From positions 1-15,936 of the forward strand of contig CAMNAY010000008.1 in assembly GCA_946531975.1 (NCBI GenBank): a DNA stretch of 15,936 nucleotides, given 5' to 3'. Positions 7,041-13,766 of the stretch are shown in pieces; positions within the stretch are counted from its first letter, which is position 1; each line of letters begins with the position of its first letter. This DNA is from an uncultured Ruminococcus sp. (lineage in GTDB: Bacteria; Bacillota; Clostridia; Oscillospirales; Ruminococcaceae). The translations under genes and the position numbers were made by a program. Below the pieces are notes generated by a model. The model saw only the letters and a program-made list of their open reading frames with translations. It ran no database searches and had not been told where the DNA came from.

Positions 7041-8651
7041 TTACATGAGCATCCACAGCCAGATATTCTCTGCGGTGCGGTCGGTATTCACAAGCACCTT
7101 GTTCACATAGAACTGAAGGATACTCTGCGCATCCGCGGCGTTGATCAGTCCGTCATCATTGACATCGGCAAACATGGTCTGCTCCTCACTCAAGCCGCTG
7201 TACACGCCTGTGACAAGCCCCTTGACATAGACTTGCAGCAGAACCTGCGCATCGGTCAGATCGACCTCGCCGTCCAGATTGACGTCACCGAGCAGATCCC
7301 AGCTCACGGCGTCGATGCGGAACGGGAAGTCATAGCGGACATCGCCCGACAGCGCACAGATCACAGCCTGTCCGTTGCCGTTTGCGGTGACATAACCGTC
7401 CTCCGTGACGGATACAACAGAAGGATCGCTGCTCAGCCAGATGACCTCGGAATGCTTCCGCGGCACAGACAGTGCCCAGCGGTAGCCGAAGCGGTGTGCG
7501 GTGCATTCCGGCGCGGTAAAGATCTGAAGCGGAGCCGTCTCCGAAACAACCGGTTCCGGTGTATCCGTCTGTGTGGTCACCGTTGTCTCAGCCGGCACAG
7601 GCTCGGAAACAGGGGGTGCGGTTGTGGTCGTGGTTTCGGTCGTGGAAGTCGTCGTTGCAGTGCTGGTGGATGTCGTCGTCGTGGTTGTCGTCGTGGTGGT
7701 GGTTGTTGTCGTGGTGGTGGTTGTCGTAGTAGTGGTCGTGGTTGTTGTTGTGGTCGTTCTCGGCGTCGTAGTCGTCGCACTGGTCACAGTCGTCGGCTTT
7801 GTCGTCGGGGCGGTGGTTGTTGCGCTGGTCGTCGAAGCCGTTGTCTTCGAGGTTGTCGAAGCGCTGGTTGCGGAGGTCGTGACCGGCGTGACAGCAGTCT
7901 GTGCTGCTGTCGGATAACTCATGCCGTACATCTGCTGATAGATCTCCGCTTTCGGCTGAACCACATGGCAGATTCTTCTGCCCTGACCGGTGGTGAACCA
8001 CTGATTAAACTCGGCATAGGTCTTGGTGTTCATAGAGATCAGACCCTTGCCGTTCGCATTGCCCTCAATGATTGTAACGGTCGTATCATCATACGCCAGA
8101 ATGATGAGGGAATGCGCATAGCTGCTGTTATAGGAGCCGTCGGAATTGGCTGTTGTCCGCAGATATGCGCCCGGCATGACCTTTGCACTGCGCAGCAGCT
8201 CCGGTGTGACGGTTTCCACATTCCGGATGACAACTTCCGATTTATCATACGGTCCGGAGCCGTTGAGCGGCAGCTCATCGAACAGCACACCGTACACGCC
8301 CTGCGAGTAGATGTAGCACTGCCAGCCGTACCAGGAGCCTTTCGAGGTCACGGCATAGTACTTGTAGCTGTTGTTCAGAGACTGTCCGACACGGAGGTCC
8401 TGACCGGTGGAGGTGCGGTTTGCGTCTGCGTACAGACCGCACTGTCCTTCATTCGCGATTGCATTGATTTTTGCAGCGAACGATGCGCTGCTCTGATAGG
8501 TGACGCCGTTTGCCTCCGTGCGGACGGAAGCAGCGGCTGATGCAGTCTCGGCAGCATTTGCGTGCTTGCCGGACATGCAGAAGGGTGCATGGAAGTGCAG
8601 CATACCGATACAGAGTACGGCAGCCGCGATGCGTCTCATTCGATCTCTCAT
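7041..8651 (-). CDS. Secreted CHAP/NlpC-like protein with Ig-like and dockerin domains
   Basis: The 536-residue product (ATG at 8651) begins with a signal peptide: MRDRMRR, a hydrophobic stretch, and a likely cut after HANA. Residues about 50-235 look like a CHAP/NlpC-type cysteine hydrolase fold, with C112 in GWQCYIYSQ, H180 in AHSLIIL and N198 in IEGNANG as a possible triad. A Thr-rich linker follows, then an Ig-like domain (about 380-452, SSDPSVVSVTEDGYV). The type I dockerin (453-536) has calcium loops DVNLDGEVDLTDA and DVNDDGLINAADA, so the protein should dock on a cohesin in a cellulosome. The start is not certain: AGAAGG lies 11 bases before 8651, and ATG 8639 or TTG 8684 are alternatives. 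The bond cleaved is unknown; the dockerin assignment is firm. Confidence 0.85.
   Translation of the reverse strand: MRDRMRRIAAAVLCIGMLHFHAPFCMSGKHANAAETASAAASVRTEANGVTYQSSASFAAKINAIANEGQCGLYADANRTSTGQDLRVGQSLNNSYKYYAVTSKGSWYGWQCYIYSQGVYGVLFDELPLNGSGPYDKSEVVIRNVETVTPELLRSAKVMPGAYLRTTANSDGSYNSSYAHSLIILAYDDTTVTIIEGNANGKGLISMNTKTYAEFNQWFTTGQGRRICHVVQPKAEIYQQMYGMSYPTAAQTAVTPVTTSATSASTTSKTTASTTSATTTAPTTKPTTVTSATTTTPRTTTTTTTTTTTTTTTTTTTTTTTTTTTTTSTSTATTTSTTETTTTTAPPVSEPVPAETTVTTQTDTPEPVVSETAPLQIFTAPECTAHRFGYRWALSVPRKHSEVIWLSSDPSVVSVTEDGYVTANGNGQAVICALSGDVRYDFPFRIDAVSWDLLGDVNLDGEVDLTDAQVLLQVYVKGLVTGVYSGLSEEQTMFADVNDDGLINAADAQSILQFYVNKVLVNTDRTAENIWLWMLM
7557..7889 (-). repeat. Low-complexity DNA encoding the threonine-rich linker
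   Basis: On the plus strand this reads as a long GTN repeat (gtc, gtt, gtg, a few gta). On the coding strand it gives a Thr-rich linker with scattered Ser, Ala and Pro. The core at 7671-7757 encodes 29 threonines in a row, using a mixture of Thr codons rather than one repeated triplet. Such linkers join domains in cellulosomal proteins. Confidence 0.9.
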
Positions 8652-8820
8652 ACGGTGGGTTACCTTCTCTTTCCATGAATTCAAATTACTCTGTGGGGTG
8701 AGTGCAGGTTTTCCCTAATTTTCCGTTTTTTCAGTTGTTCTGTTTGATTTCTGTATCTTGTTCTCTTTATTATATTTGTTTCTTGGGTACTGCTGCCGCA
8801 AAACCGGCGGCTGGATCAGG

Positions 8821-8869
8821 AAAATAAAAACAGTCACCGTCCGGCATCCAAAGATTACCGTTCGGTGAC
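8821..8869 (-). terminator. Terminator-like hairpin at the predicted transcript start
   Basis: On the minus strand GTCACCG (8869-8863) pairs with CGGTGAC (8839-8833). Three more pairs (CGG/CCG) lie inside, across a 2x2 internal loop, and TGTTTTTATTTT (8832-8821) follows. This is the shape of an intrinsic terminator. It may end the pssA-psd transcript, or it may attenuate transcription from the promoter directly upstream, whose predicted start lies inside the 5' arm. Confidence 0.65.
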
Positions 8870-8872
8870 TAA

Positions 8873-8901
8873 ATTATAACACAATGTAACTTTTTTGTCA
8901 A
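8873..8901 (-). promoter_or_regulatory. Perfect SigA-type promoter upstream of the dockerin gene
   Basis: On the minus strand TTGACA (8901-8896), a 17-base spacer and TATAAT (8878-8873) match the consensus exactly. Transcription would begin near 8866, about 215 bases before the ATG at 8651, so the leader is unusually long. Confidence 0.8.
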
Positions 8902-9130
8902 GGTTAAAATGTAATTAAACCATGTAACCATAGTCAAGATAACAAATCGTAATCCGATCTGCACGCAAAGTATCTGGTAATTTTGTATACTTTGTTCCCG
9001 AACCCCCGCTTTTTTTCAACTTTGGGAATCACATTACACAAAATTCATAGAACCGTATGTTCTGGAATGTTACAAACTGGTTACAAAACGACACTTGCAT
9101 GACAGGATCGCACACAGCGGCACAGAAGCA

Positions 9131-10087
9131 TCAGATTTCACAGGGCTCTGCGGCACCTGCCGTACCGATCCGGGCGCCATACTTTACGACTGTTTCTGCG
9201 CCGTTTTCGGTATTTTTCAGGATCTGCGGGTCAATGACCGCCGCATTTTTTTCCAGCACCAGCACAATCGTCGAGCCGCCGAATTCAAAGTATCCCTTTT
9301 CGATGCCGCGGGCAACCTTTTCCCCGTGCGGATGATTGACGATCTTTCCGACGAACATCGCGCCGACTTCAATTTGCAGCATATGCCCGAAATGCGCCGT
9401 ACTCAGCATGGTGATCGTCCGCGTATTGCGGTGATAGACCTTGACAAACTCGGCGGAAACGGGATTGACCGTGTGCAGTTCGCCCTCAATGCAGCGTGTT
9501 TTTCCGATCCGGCAGTCATCCGGATAGCAGTAGCGGTGGTAATCGTCGGGCGTCAGGCGAAAGATCAGGCACTGTCCGCCCTGATAATGCTTCGCGAGCC
9601 GCTTGCATCCGAGAAATGCAGCGAGGCTGTAATCAGCGCCCTTGACGTTAAAGTGTGTATTTTCGTCGATCGGGACGACGGTCAGCTTTGCGTCGCAGGG
9701 AGAGATCAGCGCCTTTGCCATCCGGTCAACCGGTCTTGCTTCCGGCTTGATCGGACGGGTGAAGAAGGCATTGAAGCTGCGGAATTTCTCCTCCGCAAAG
9801 TCCTTGAGCTGAATGTGCTTCATCATGACAAACGGCGGGATTGCGACGGTCGAGAGCGGATGCTCCAGCGCCTTGCCTGCCGCCTTCGAGACGATCGGCT
9901 TTGTCAGGACCTTCAGGGCTGCGCGTCCCGGTGCAGTGCGGTAGAGCAGACCGAGCAGCTTGCCCTGCTTTGCGCAGGAATCTGCGACGGGGTTGCCCTC
10001 CATATCGCAGATTGCGGCGCCGCACGCCTGCTTCGGGGGTTCTCCGGCAGCTTGCTCTGCCGCCGTATGGAATTCCGTATCCGGCAT
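9131..10087 (-). CDS. psd: Phosphatidylserine decarboxylase proenzyme
   Basis: The 318-residue proenzyme converts phosphatidylserine to phosphatidylethanolamine at the membrane, using a pyruvoyl group made by self-cleavage. The cleavage motif GGST is present, with the cut expected between G271 and S272 to give a beta chain and a short C-terminal alpha chain. Family residues are visible: FNAFFTR, D132 in SPCDAK, the histidine in DDYHRY (H184), and NHPHGEKVARG. The ATG at 10087 is chosen because AAAGGAAG lies nine bases upstream; a GTG at 10096 abuts that site. It follows pssA by 33 bases, so the two consecutive steps of PE synthesis are encoded together. The only candidate terminator is the hairpin near 8833-8869. 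Confidence 0.95.
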   Translation of the reverse strand: MPDTEFHTAAEQAAGEPPKQACGAAICDMEGNPVADSCAKQGKLLGLLYRTAPGRAALKVLTKPIVSKAAGKALEHPLSTVAIPPFVMMKHIQLKDFAEEKFRSFNAFFTRPIKPEARPVDRMAKALISPCDAKLTVVPIDENTHFNVKGADYSLAAFLGCKRLAKHYQGGQCLIFRLTPDDYHRYCYPDDCRIGKTRCIEGELHTVNPVSAEFVKVYHRNTRTITMLSTAHFGHMLQIEVGAMFVGKIVNHPHGEKVARGIEKGYFEFGGSTIVLVLEKNAAVIDPQILKNTENGAETVVKYGARIGTAGAAEPCEI

Positions 10088-10120
10088 GTCCGGCACCTTC
10101 CTTTCAGCGTATTCTGCGCA

Positions 10121-10750
10121 TCAGTGTCTGTGCTTAAAGATAAGGAGCAGCAGCTCCAGCGCGCCGGCTGCAATGAACAGCAGCATAGTCCGCATACCGG
10201 GCTTTTTCAGCGTAAAGCGTGTGATAAATGCACATGCGATGATTGCGTAGACAATGGTACATACCAGCGGGAAGTTTCCGTCGAGATCCCGGCGGAATGC
10301 GAACAGCAGCGGAATAATCAGCGCGACGGATGTGACCGGCAGTCCTTCATAGACCTTTCGGCGCTCAGAAGTCTTCTTCTGGCGGTCCTCCTCGGAGACA
10401 TTGAAGTATGCAAGCCGGATCAGCGCAGCAAGGCTGAAGCAGCTGAACACCGCAATATTGATCGGTTTTCTCAGCGATTCCCCGCAGCTGAATGCGATCA
10501 TCGGCGGCAGGAGTCCGAAACATACCATATCCGACAGGGAGTCGATCTGAATGCCGAACCGACATTCCTGCGGGGTTCTGTTCTTCTTGGTCTTTGCGAC
10601 CTTTCCGTCAAACATATCGCAGAAACCGGCGAGCAGCAGCATGATTATCGCAGCATTGGTGCTGCCGTTTGCAGCAAAGTATATGCCGATCGAGCCGCAC
10701 ACGAATCCAACGTATGTCAGGACGACGGTATAGCTGTAATATCCGATCAT
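10121..10750 (-). CDS. pssA: CDP-diacylglycerol-serine O-phosphatidyltransferase
   Basis: This 209-residue integral membrane enzyme joins serine to CDP-diacylglycerol, giving phosphatidylserine and CMP. The CDP-alcohol phosphotransferase signature is clear: D45, D48, G49, A52, G66, D70 and D74. The usual Arg after A52 is Lys (K53), and 12 rather than 8 residues separate it from G66. Several hydrophobic segments (about 8-28, 33-44, 75-90, 97-115, 140-155, 165-180, 188-205) fit a multi-pass protein. The ATG at 10750 has GAAGGG seven bases upstream. It has its own promoter and is followed by psd, its pathway partner, in the same transcript. Confidence 0.94.
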   Translation of the reverse strand: MIGYYSYTVVLTYVGFVCGSIGIYFAANGSTNAAIIMLLLAGFCDMFDGKVAKTKKNRTPQECRFGIQIDSLSDMVCFGLLPPMIAFSCGESLRKPINIAVFSCFSLAALIRLAYFNVSEEDRQKKTSERRKVYEGLPVTSVALIIPLLFAFRRDLDGNFPLVCTIVYAIIACAFITRFTLKKPGMRTMLLFIAAGALELLLLIFKHRH

Positions 10751-10804
10751 ATAATTTCCCTTCTCTTTATTCCCGTGCTGACGGGCGAAAATTTCTCACT
10801 CTTA

Positions 10805-10833
10805 ATTATAACATTTTTCGTCTGCATTTGCAA
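10805..10833 (-). promoter_or_regulatory. Promoter of the pssA-psd operon
   Basis: On the minus strand TTGCAA (10833-10828), a 17-base spacer and an extended -10 (TGTTATAAT; TATAAT at 10810-10805) sit just past the Nudix stop. The predicted start near 10798 gives a leader of about 48 bases with a small CCCGT/ACGGG hairpin. No terminator is seen between the Nudix gene and this promoter, so some read-through is likely. Confidence 0.7.
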
Positions 10834-10840
10834 GCCTTTT

Positions 10841-11347
10841 TTATAATTTCGATGTCGTTTTTTTACCGGATGCGGTAAGCACGAGCCGTTCGATGATACT
10901 CCCCGGACGAACCGCCTTCGCAGCGTCCTCCGGCGCGAACCATACGGCTTCGCGAACCTCCTGCGAGAGCGTGAAGTCCGTGCAGTCTGTCTCCGCACAA
11001 AAGCAGAGCATCAGCTGACCTTTTGCAGCATGCCATGCGCTGAACAGGAACTGTGCGCGCTCCGCCTTCAAGCCGATCTCCTCGGAGATTTCGCGCAGTG
11101 CAGCTTCCTCGGCAGTCTCGCCGCACTTCATATAGCCGGCGACGCCGACATAGGTTTCCTGCTGCCCGTAGCTCTGCTTGATGAGTGCGATCTCGCCGCG
11201 GCTGTTCATCAGCACAGAAAGCACGCAGGTACTGAACATATCAAAGAGCGGCTTTCCGCACCGCTCGCAATACGGTACATCGCCGTCATCGCCCATGCGC
11301 CGCAGCACTGTCTTCGTGCCGCAGTCCGGACAGTATGTAAAATGCAT
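10841..11347 (-). CDS. Nudix hydrolase with N-terminal zinc ribbon
   Basis: The 168-residue protein starts with a zinc ribbon (C6, C9, C27, C30) followed by a Nudix domain. The Nudix box at 71-93 fits GX5EX7REUXEEXGU exactly, so it should hydrolyse a nucleoside diphosphate linked to another group, using Mg2+ or Mn2+. The layout is that of NudC-type NAD(H) pyrophosphatases. However, the NudC signature SQPWPFPxS is replaced by SAWHAAKGQ at about 103-111, and the large N-terminal domain of NudC is absent. Substrate is therefore open. The start has GGAG nine bases upstream. It lies 14 bases after the pseudouridine synthase gene and ends that operon. Confidence 0.88.
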   Translation of the reverse strand: MHFTYCPDCGTKTVLRRMGDDGDVPYCERCGKPLFDMFSTCVLSVLMNSRGEIALIKQSYGQQETYVGVAGYMKCGETAEEAALREISEEIGLKAERAQFLFSAWHAAKGQLMLCFCAETDCTDFTLSQEVREAVWFAPEDAAKAVRPGSIIERLVLTASGKKTTSKL

Positions 11348-11361
11348 CGGTTTTCACTCCG

Positions 11362-12276
11362 TTATGATAATTTTCGCAGAACTGCCTCGAAATACGCCGG
11401 CAGCGGCGACTCAAATTCGAGATACGCACCCGTCACCGGATGCACAAAGCCGATCTGCTTTGCGTGGAGGCACTGCCCCTCGATGCCCTTCTCAGGCTTT
11501 CCGTAGACCGGATCGCCGTAGATCGGGTGCCCGATATACTTCATATGCACACGGATCTGGTGCGTTCTGCCGGTCTCCAGTACACAGCGGATATGCGTAT
11601 GGCGATCCAGCTGTGCGATGGTCGAATAATGCGTAATCGCATCCTTGGAATTGCGGTCGGTCACGCACATTCGCTGCCGGTCACGCGGGTCCCGCCCGAT
11701 CGGCGCATGCACGGTGCCGGACTCCTGCTTCATCCGTCCGCACACAACCGCTTCATATGCACGCGTGAAGGAATGCACGGCAATCTGCTCTGCAAGTCCC
11801 AGATGCGCACGGTCGGTCTTGGCAACAATCAGCAGCCCGCTGGTATCGCGGTCGATGCGGTGAACGATGCCGGGACGGATCACACCGTTGATGCCGGAGA
11901 GCCGCCCTGCGCAGTGATACAGCAGCGCATTGACCAGTGTCCCGTCGGGATGCCCCGGTGCAGGGTGTACGACCATGCCCTTGGGCTTGTTCACGACGAG
12001 CAGCTCCTCATCCTCAAAGACAATCTCAAGCGGCAGATTCTGCGGAAGCACATCGAGTGTTTCCGGTTCGGGAACGGTCACGCAGAGCGTGTCGCCGGTG
12101 CAGAGCCGGTCATTTTTCTTCGCCGGTCTGCCGTTCCGCAGGACATTCCCCTGCTCGGTCAGCTGCTGCACGGCGGAGCGTGTCAGCGAGAGCGTCTCCT
12201 GTGCCGCGAGCCATGCATCCAGCCGCTGTCCGGCAGATTCCGCCGGAACCGTCAGCGTCACTTCACTCTGCGGCAT
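11362..12276 (-). CDS. RluA/RluD-family pseudouridine synthase
   Basis: The 304-residue enzyme isomerises uridine to pseudouridine in RNA, probably 23S rRNA if it is a true RluD equivalent. An S4 RNA-binding domain covers about 15-75. The catalytic domain carries GIVHRIDRDTSGLL with D142 as the catalytic aspartate. GRTHQIRVHMKYIGHPIYGD and the preceding VNKPKGMVVHP are family landmarks. The ATG at 12276 has GGAGG nine bases upstream and overlaps the end of lspA by 14 bases, so translation is probably coupled. The lspA-rluD order is common in Firmicutes. The exact target uridines cannot be read from sequence, so no rlu letter is assigned. Confidence 0.95.
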   Translation of the reverse strand: MPQSEVTLTVPAESAGQRLDAWLAAQETLSLTRSAVQQLTEQGNVLRNGRPAKKNDRLCTGDTLCVTVPEPETLDVLPQNLPLEIVFEDEELLVVNKPKGMVVHPAPGHPDGTLVNALLYHCAGRLSGINGVIRPGIVHRIDRDTSGLLIVAKTDRAHLGLAEQIAVHSFTRAYEAVVCGRMKQESGTVHAPIGRDPRDRQRMCVTDRNSKDAITHYSTIAQLDRHTHIRCVLETGRTHQIRVHMKYIGHPIYGDPVYGKPEKGIEGQCLHAKQIGFVHPVTGAYLEFESPLPAYFEAVLRKLS

Positions 12277-12976
12277 GGTCGGATTCCTCCGGCAGCAGGC
12301 GGTTTTCTGCGTCCGGCAGAGGCGTCTGCTCCGTCAGCGGTTCGGCTTCGGGCAGAAGCTCCTGCTCAGACAGCGGTTCCGCTTCCGGCAGCACACCGGC
12401 TTCCGGCAATTCGCCCGCCTCAGGCAGTTCACCGGCGAGCGGTGCATCCGCAGCAAGGCGCGCATACGGTACGCGCTTTGCCTCCTTCAGCTTTTTCGCC
12501 TCCGGAAGCTCATGCTCCAGAAACAGGATGCCGAAGATCATGATGATCACGCCGACCGTCACGCAGATATCCGCGAAATTGAACACGGCGAAATTACAGA
12601 GCTGGAAGTCGAAATAATCCACGACAGCACCGCCGCGGAACATTCTGTCGATCAGGTTTCCCAGACCGCCCGCAGCCACCAGCGGCAGCGCGAGATACAG
12701 ATAACGGTGCGCGCTTGCCTTGCGGTGCAGGATATAGAAGCACGCACAGATCATAATGATCGGAAACACGATCAGGAAGCCGCGCGATCCGGACAGCATG
12801 CTGAACGCAGCACCGCGGTTTTCGAGATAGCGCAGGTGCATCCAGTCAAAGCTGCCGAGCTTGAGGAATGTGCGGTCGGGCTGTCCTTTCAGGTTGGCAA
12901 TCGCCCAGATCTTGATCAGCTGGTCGATGCCGGTCAGCACGGCTACGGCAGCCGCACTGATGAACAATGCTAACAT
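12263..12976 (-). CDS. lspA: Lipoprotein signal peptidase (signal peptidase II) with long C-terminal tail
   Basis: The enzyme cuts signal peptides from diacylglyceryl-prolipoproteins inside the membrane. Four hydrophobic segments lie at about 4-24, 64-82, 92-108 and 136-153. The catalytic aspartates are D110 in GNLIDR and D136 in FNFADI. The ATG at 12976 has AAGGAG eight bases upstream; a longer frame to 13036 runs back into the divIVA terminator. The protein is 237 residues, whereas the family is usually about 150-170. The extra 75-80 residues form a hydrophilic tail with repeated LPEA units, expected on the cytoplasmic side. It overlaps the pseudouridine synthase gene by 14 bases. Confidence 0.95.
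   Translation of the reverse strand: MLALFISAAAVAVLTGIDQLIKIWAIANLKGQPDRTFLKLGSFDWMHLRYLENRGAAFSMLSGSRGFLIVFPIIMICACFYILHRKASAHRYLYLALPLVAAGGLGNLIDRMFRGGAVVDYFDFQLCNFAVFNFADICVTVGVIIMIFGILFLEHELPEAKKLKEAKRVPYARLAADAPLAGELPEAGELPEAGVLPEAEPLSEQELLPEAEPLTEQTPLPDAENRLLPEESDHAAE
12287..12430 (-). repeat. Pro-Glu-Ala repeat region in the LspA tail
   Basis: Residues 183-230 of LspA contain PEA at 185, 191, 197 and 209, PDA at 221 and PE at 229. The spacing is 6 residues in the first three units and about 12 afterwards. At the DNA level this appears as repeated gcttcnggcag-like words on the plus strand. It looks like a locally duplicated, probably disordered segment. Confidence 0.75.
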
Positions 12977-13001
12977 GCAATCTGCTCCTTTCGGAAACAT
13001 G

Positions 13002-13043
13002 AAAAAGGAACCTGCGCGGCTGATGTGCCGCCGCAAGTTCCTT
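13002..13043 (-). terminator. Intrinsic terminator after divIVA
   Basis: On the minus strand GGAACTTGC plus GCGGC (13041-13027, one bulged G) pairs with GCCGCGCAGGTTCC (13020-13007) around a short loop, followed by TTTTT (13006-13002). It lies about 33 bases past the divIVA stop and 25 bases before the lspA ATG, so lspA must rely on read-through or on a promoter I cannot see. Confidence 0.75.
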
Positions 13044-13075
13044 CAGTAAATCGTAGTCAGGCAGTGCGGGAGCTG

Positions 13076-13720
13076 TCAGAAGCGGTTTCCGGCATCATCG
13101 CGGCGGCTCTCAAACGTACCGGCAGCGGGTGCATCCTCTGCATTCTCCGGTTCGCCTTCTGCCTCATCCTCATATTCCTCGTATTCCTCGTCGTCGTACT
13201 CATCCTCATACTCGTCGTCTTCGTACTCGTCATCGTCGCCGATTTCATCGGGGATACGGGAAATCAGTTCGAGATGCTGCTTATAGAGGTCAAAGAGGGT
13301 CTGCTTGAAGGCAGCGACCTGCTTCTGGGTTGTGACCAGCGACTGATTCTCCTGATCGAGCCGCTCGGAGATCTGCTTGAGCTGTGTCTCCTGGTCGATC
13401 AGCGCCTGAGACTTTGCAGCCTCAGCGGCTGTCTTTGCCTCCTGCTCCATTTCCGCCGCACGCGCCTTGGCATCGTCAATGACCTGACGCGCCTGCTTCT
13501 GTGCGCCGAGCAGTGCATTCTTGATATCCTCTTCCTGATCCTTATATTCGCGAACCTTATCCGCGAGCAGCTGCACCTTCTCGTTGGAATCATCGAGATC
13601 CTGCTGCATCAGGCGGATGTCATTCTCGATCTGGGAGAGGAACTCATCAACCTCTTCCGGGCTGTAGCCGAACTTGACCTTTTCAAACTTTTTCTTCTGA
13701 ATATCTTTTGCTGTGATCAT
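13076..13720 (-). CDS. divIVA: DivIVA-family cell pole / division protein
   Basis: The 214-residue coiled-coil protein binds curved membrane at poles and septa and recruits partners. The N-terminal domain has the DivIVA signature KVKFGYSPEEVDEFL (14-28). A long coiled coil runs from about 30 to 150. The C-terminus has an extreme acidic tract (about 162-196) made almost only of Asp, Glu and Tyr, then a short mixed end. The ATG at 13720 has AAAGGAG ten bases upstream. It follows sepF by 46 bases, with no ylmG or ylmH between them as in Bacillus. A terminator follows. Confidence 0.94.
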   Translation of the reverse strand: MITAKDIQKKKFEKVKFGYSPEEVDEFLSQIENDIRLMQQDLDDSNEKVQLLADKVREYKDQEEDIKNALLGAQKQARQVIDDAKARAAEMEQEAKTAAEAAKSQALIDQETQLKQISERLDQENQSLVTTQKQVAAFKQTLFDLYKQHLELISRIPDEIGDDDEYEDDEYEDEYDDEEYEEYEDEAEGEPENAEDAPAAGTFESRRDDAGNRF

Positions 13721-13766
13721 AGCAGATGTGCTCCTTTCTGTAACTCCCCCTGAAGCGGGATTTCTC

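Larger units (their letters stand above)
8652..9130. other. Long AT-rich intergenic region between psd and the dockerin gene
   Basis: This 479-base stretch has no credible gene on either strand. It holds the dockerin promoter (8873-8901), a terminator-like hairpin just after it (8833-8869), a smaller hairpin at 8795-8811, a second isolated TATAAT on the minus strand (8774-8769) without a good -35, and scattered TGTAAC/T words between 8884 and 9090. The leader resembles no riboswitch class I know well. Confidence 0.6.

Noticed and set aside
7573..7917. Plus-strand open frame of nearly pure valine opposite the dockerin gene
   Set aside because: It is the antisense reading of the Thr codon repeat and lacks a ribosome binding site; the minus-strand frame has a signal peptide, Ig-like domain and dockerin.
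8652..8866. Dockerin leader as a known riboswitch (c-di-GMP, c-di-AMP)
   Set aside because: I compared it from memory with the conserved cores of these classes and found no match; a covariance-model search would be needed to claim one.
10245..10615. PssA signature with Lys for Arg and a longer spacing as a sign of lost function
   Set aside because: All motif aspartates are present and clostridial PssA proteins, as I remember them, share the longer spacing; psd next door supports normal function.
9095..10846. 583-codon plus-strand open frame opposite psd and pssA
   Set aside because: It spans two well-identified minus-strand genes and the intergenic gap, with no domain of its own.
13133..13240. 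Short tandem-like ctc/tcg repeats in plus-strand DNA as a microsatellite or CRISPR-like array
   Set aside because: They encode the acidic Asp/Glu/Tyr tail of DivIVA with varied codons, and there are no regular repeat-spacer units.
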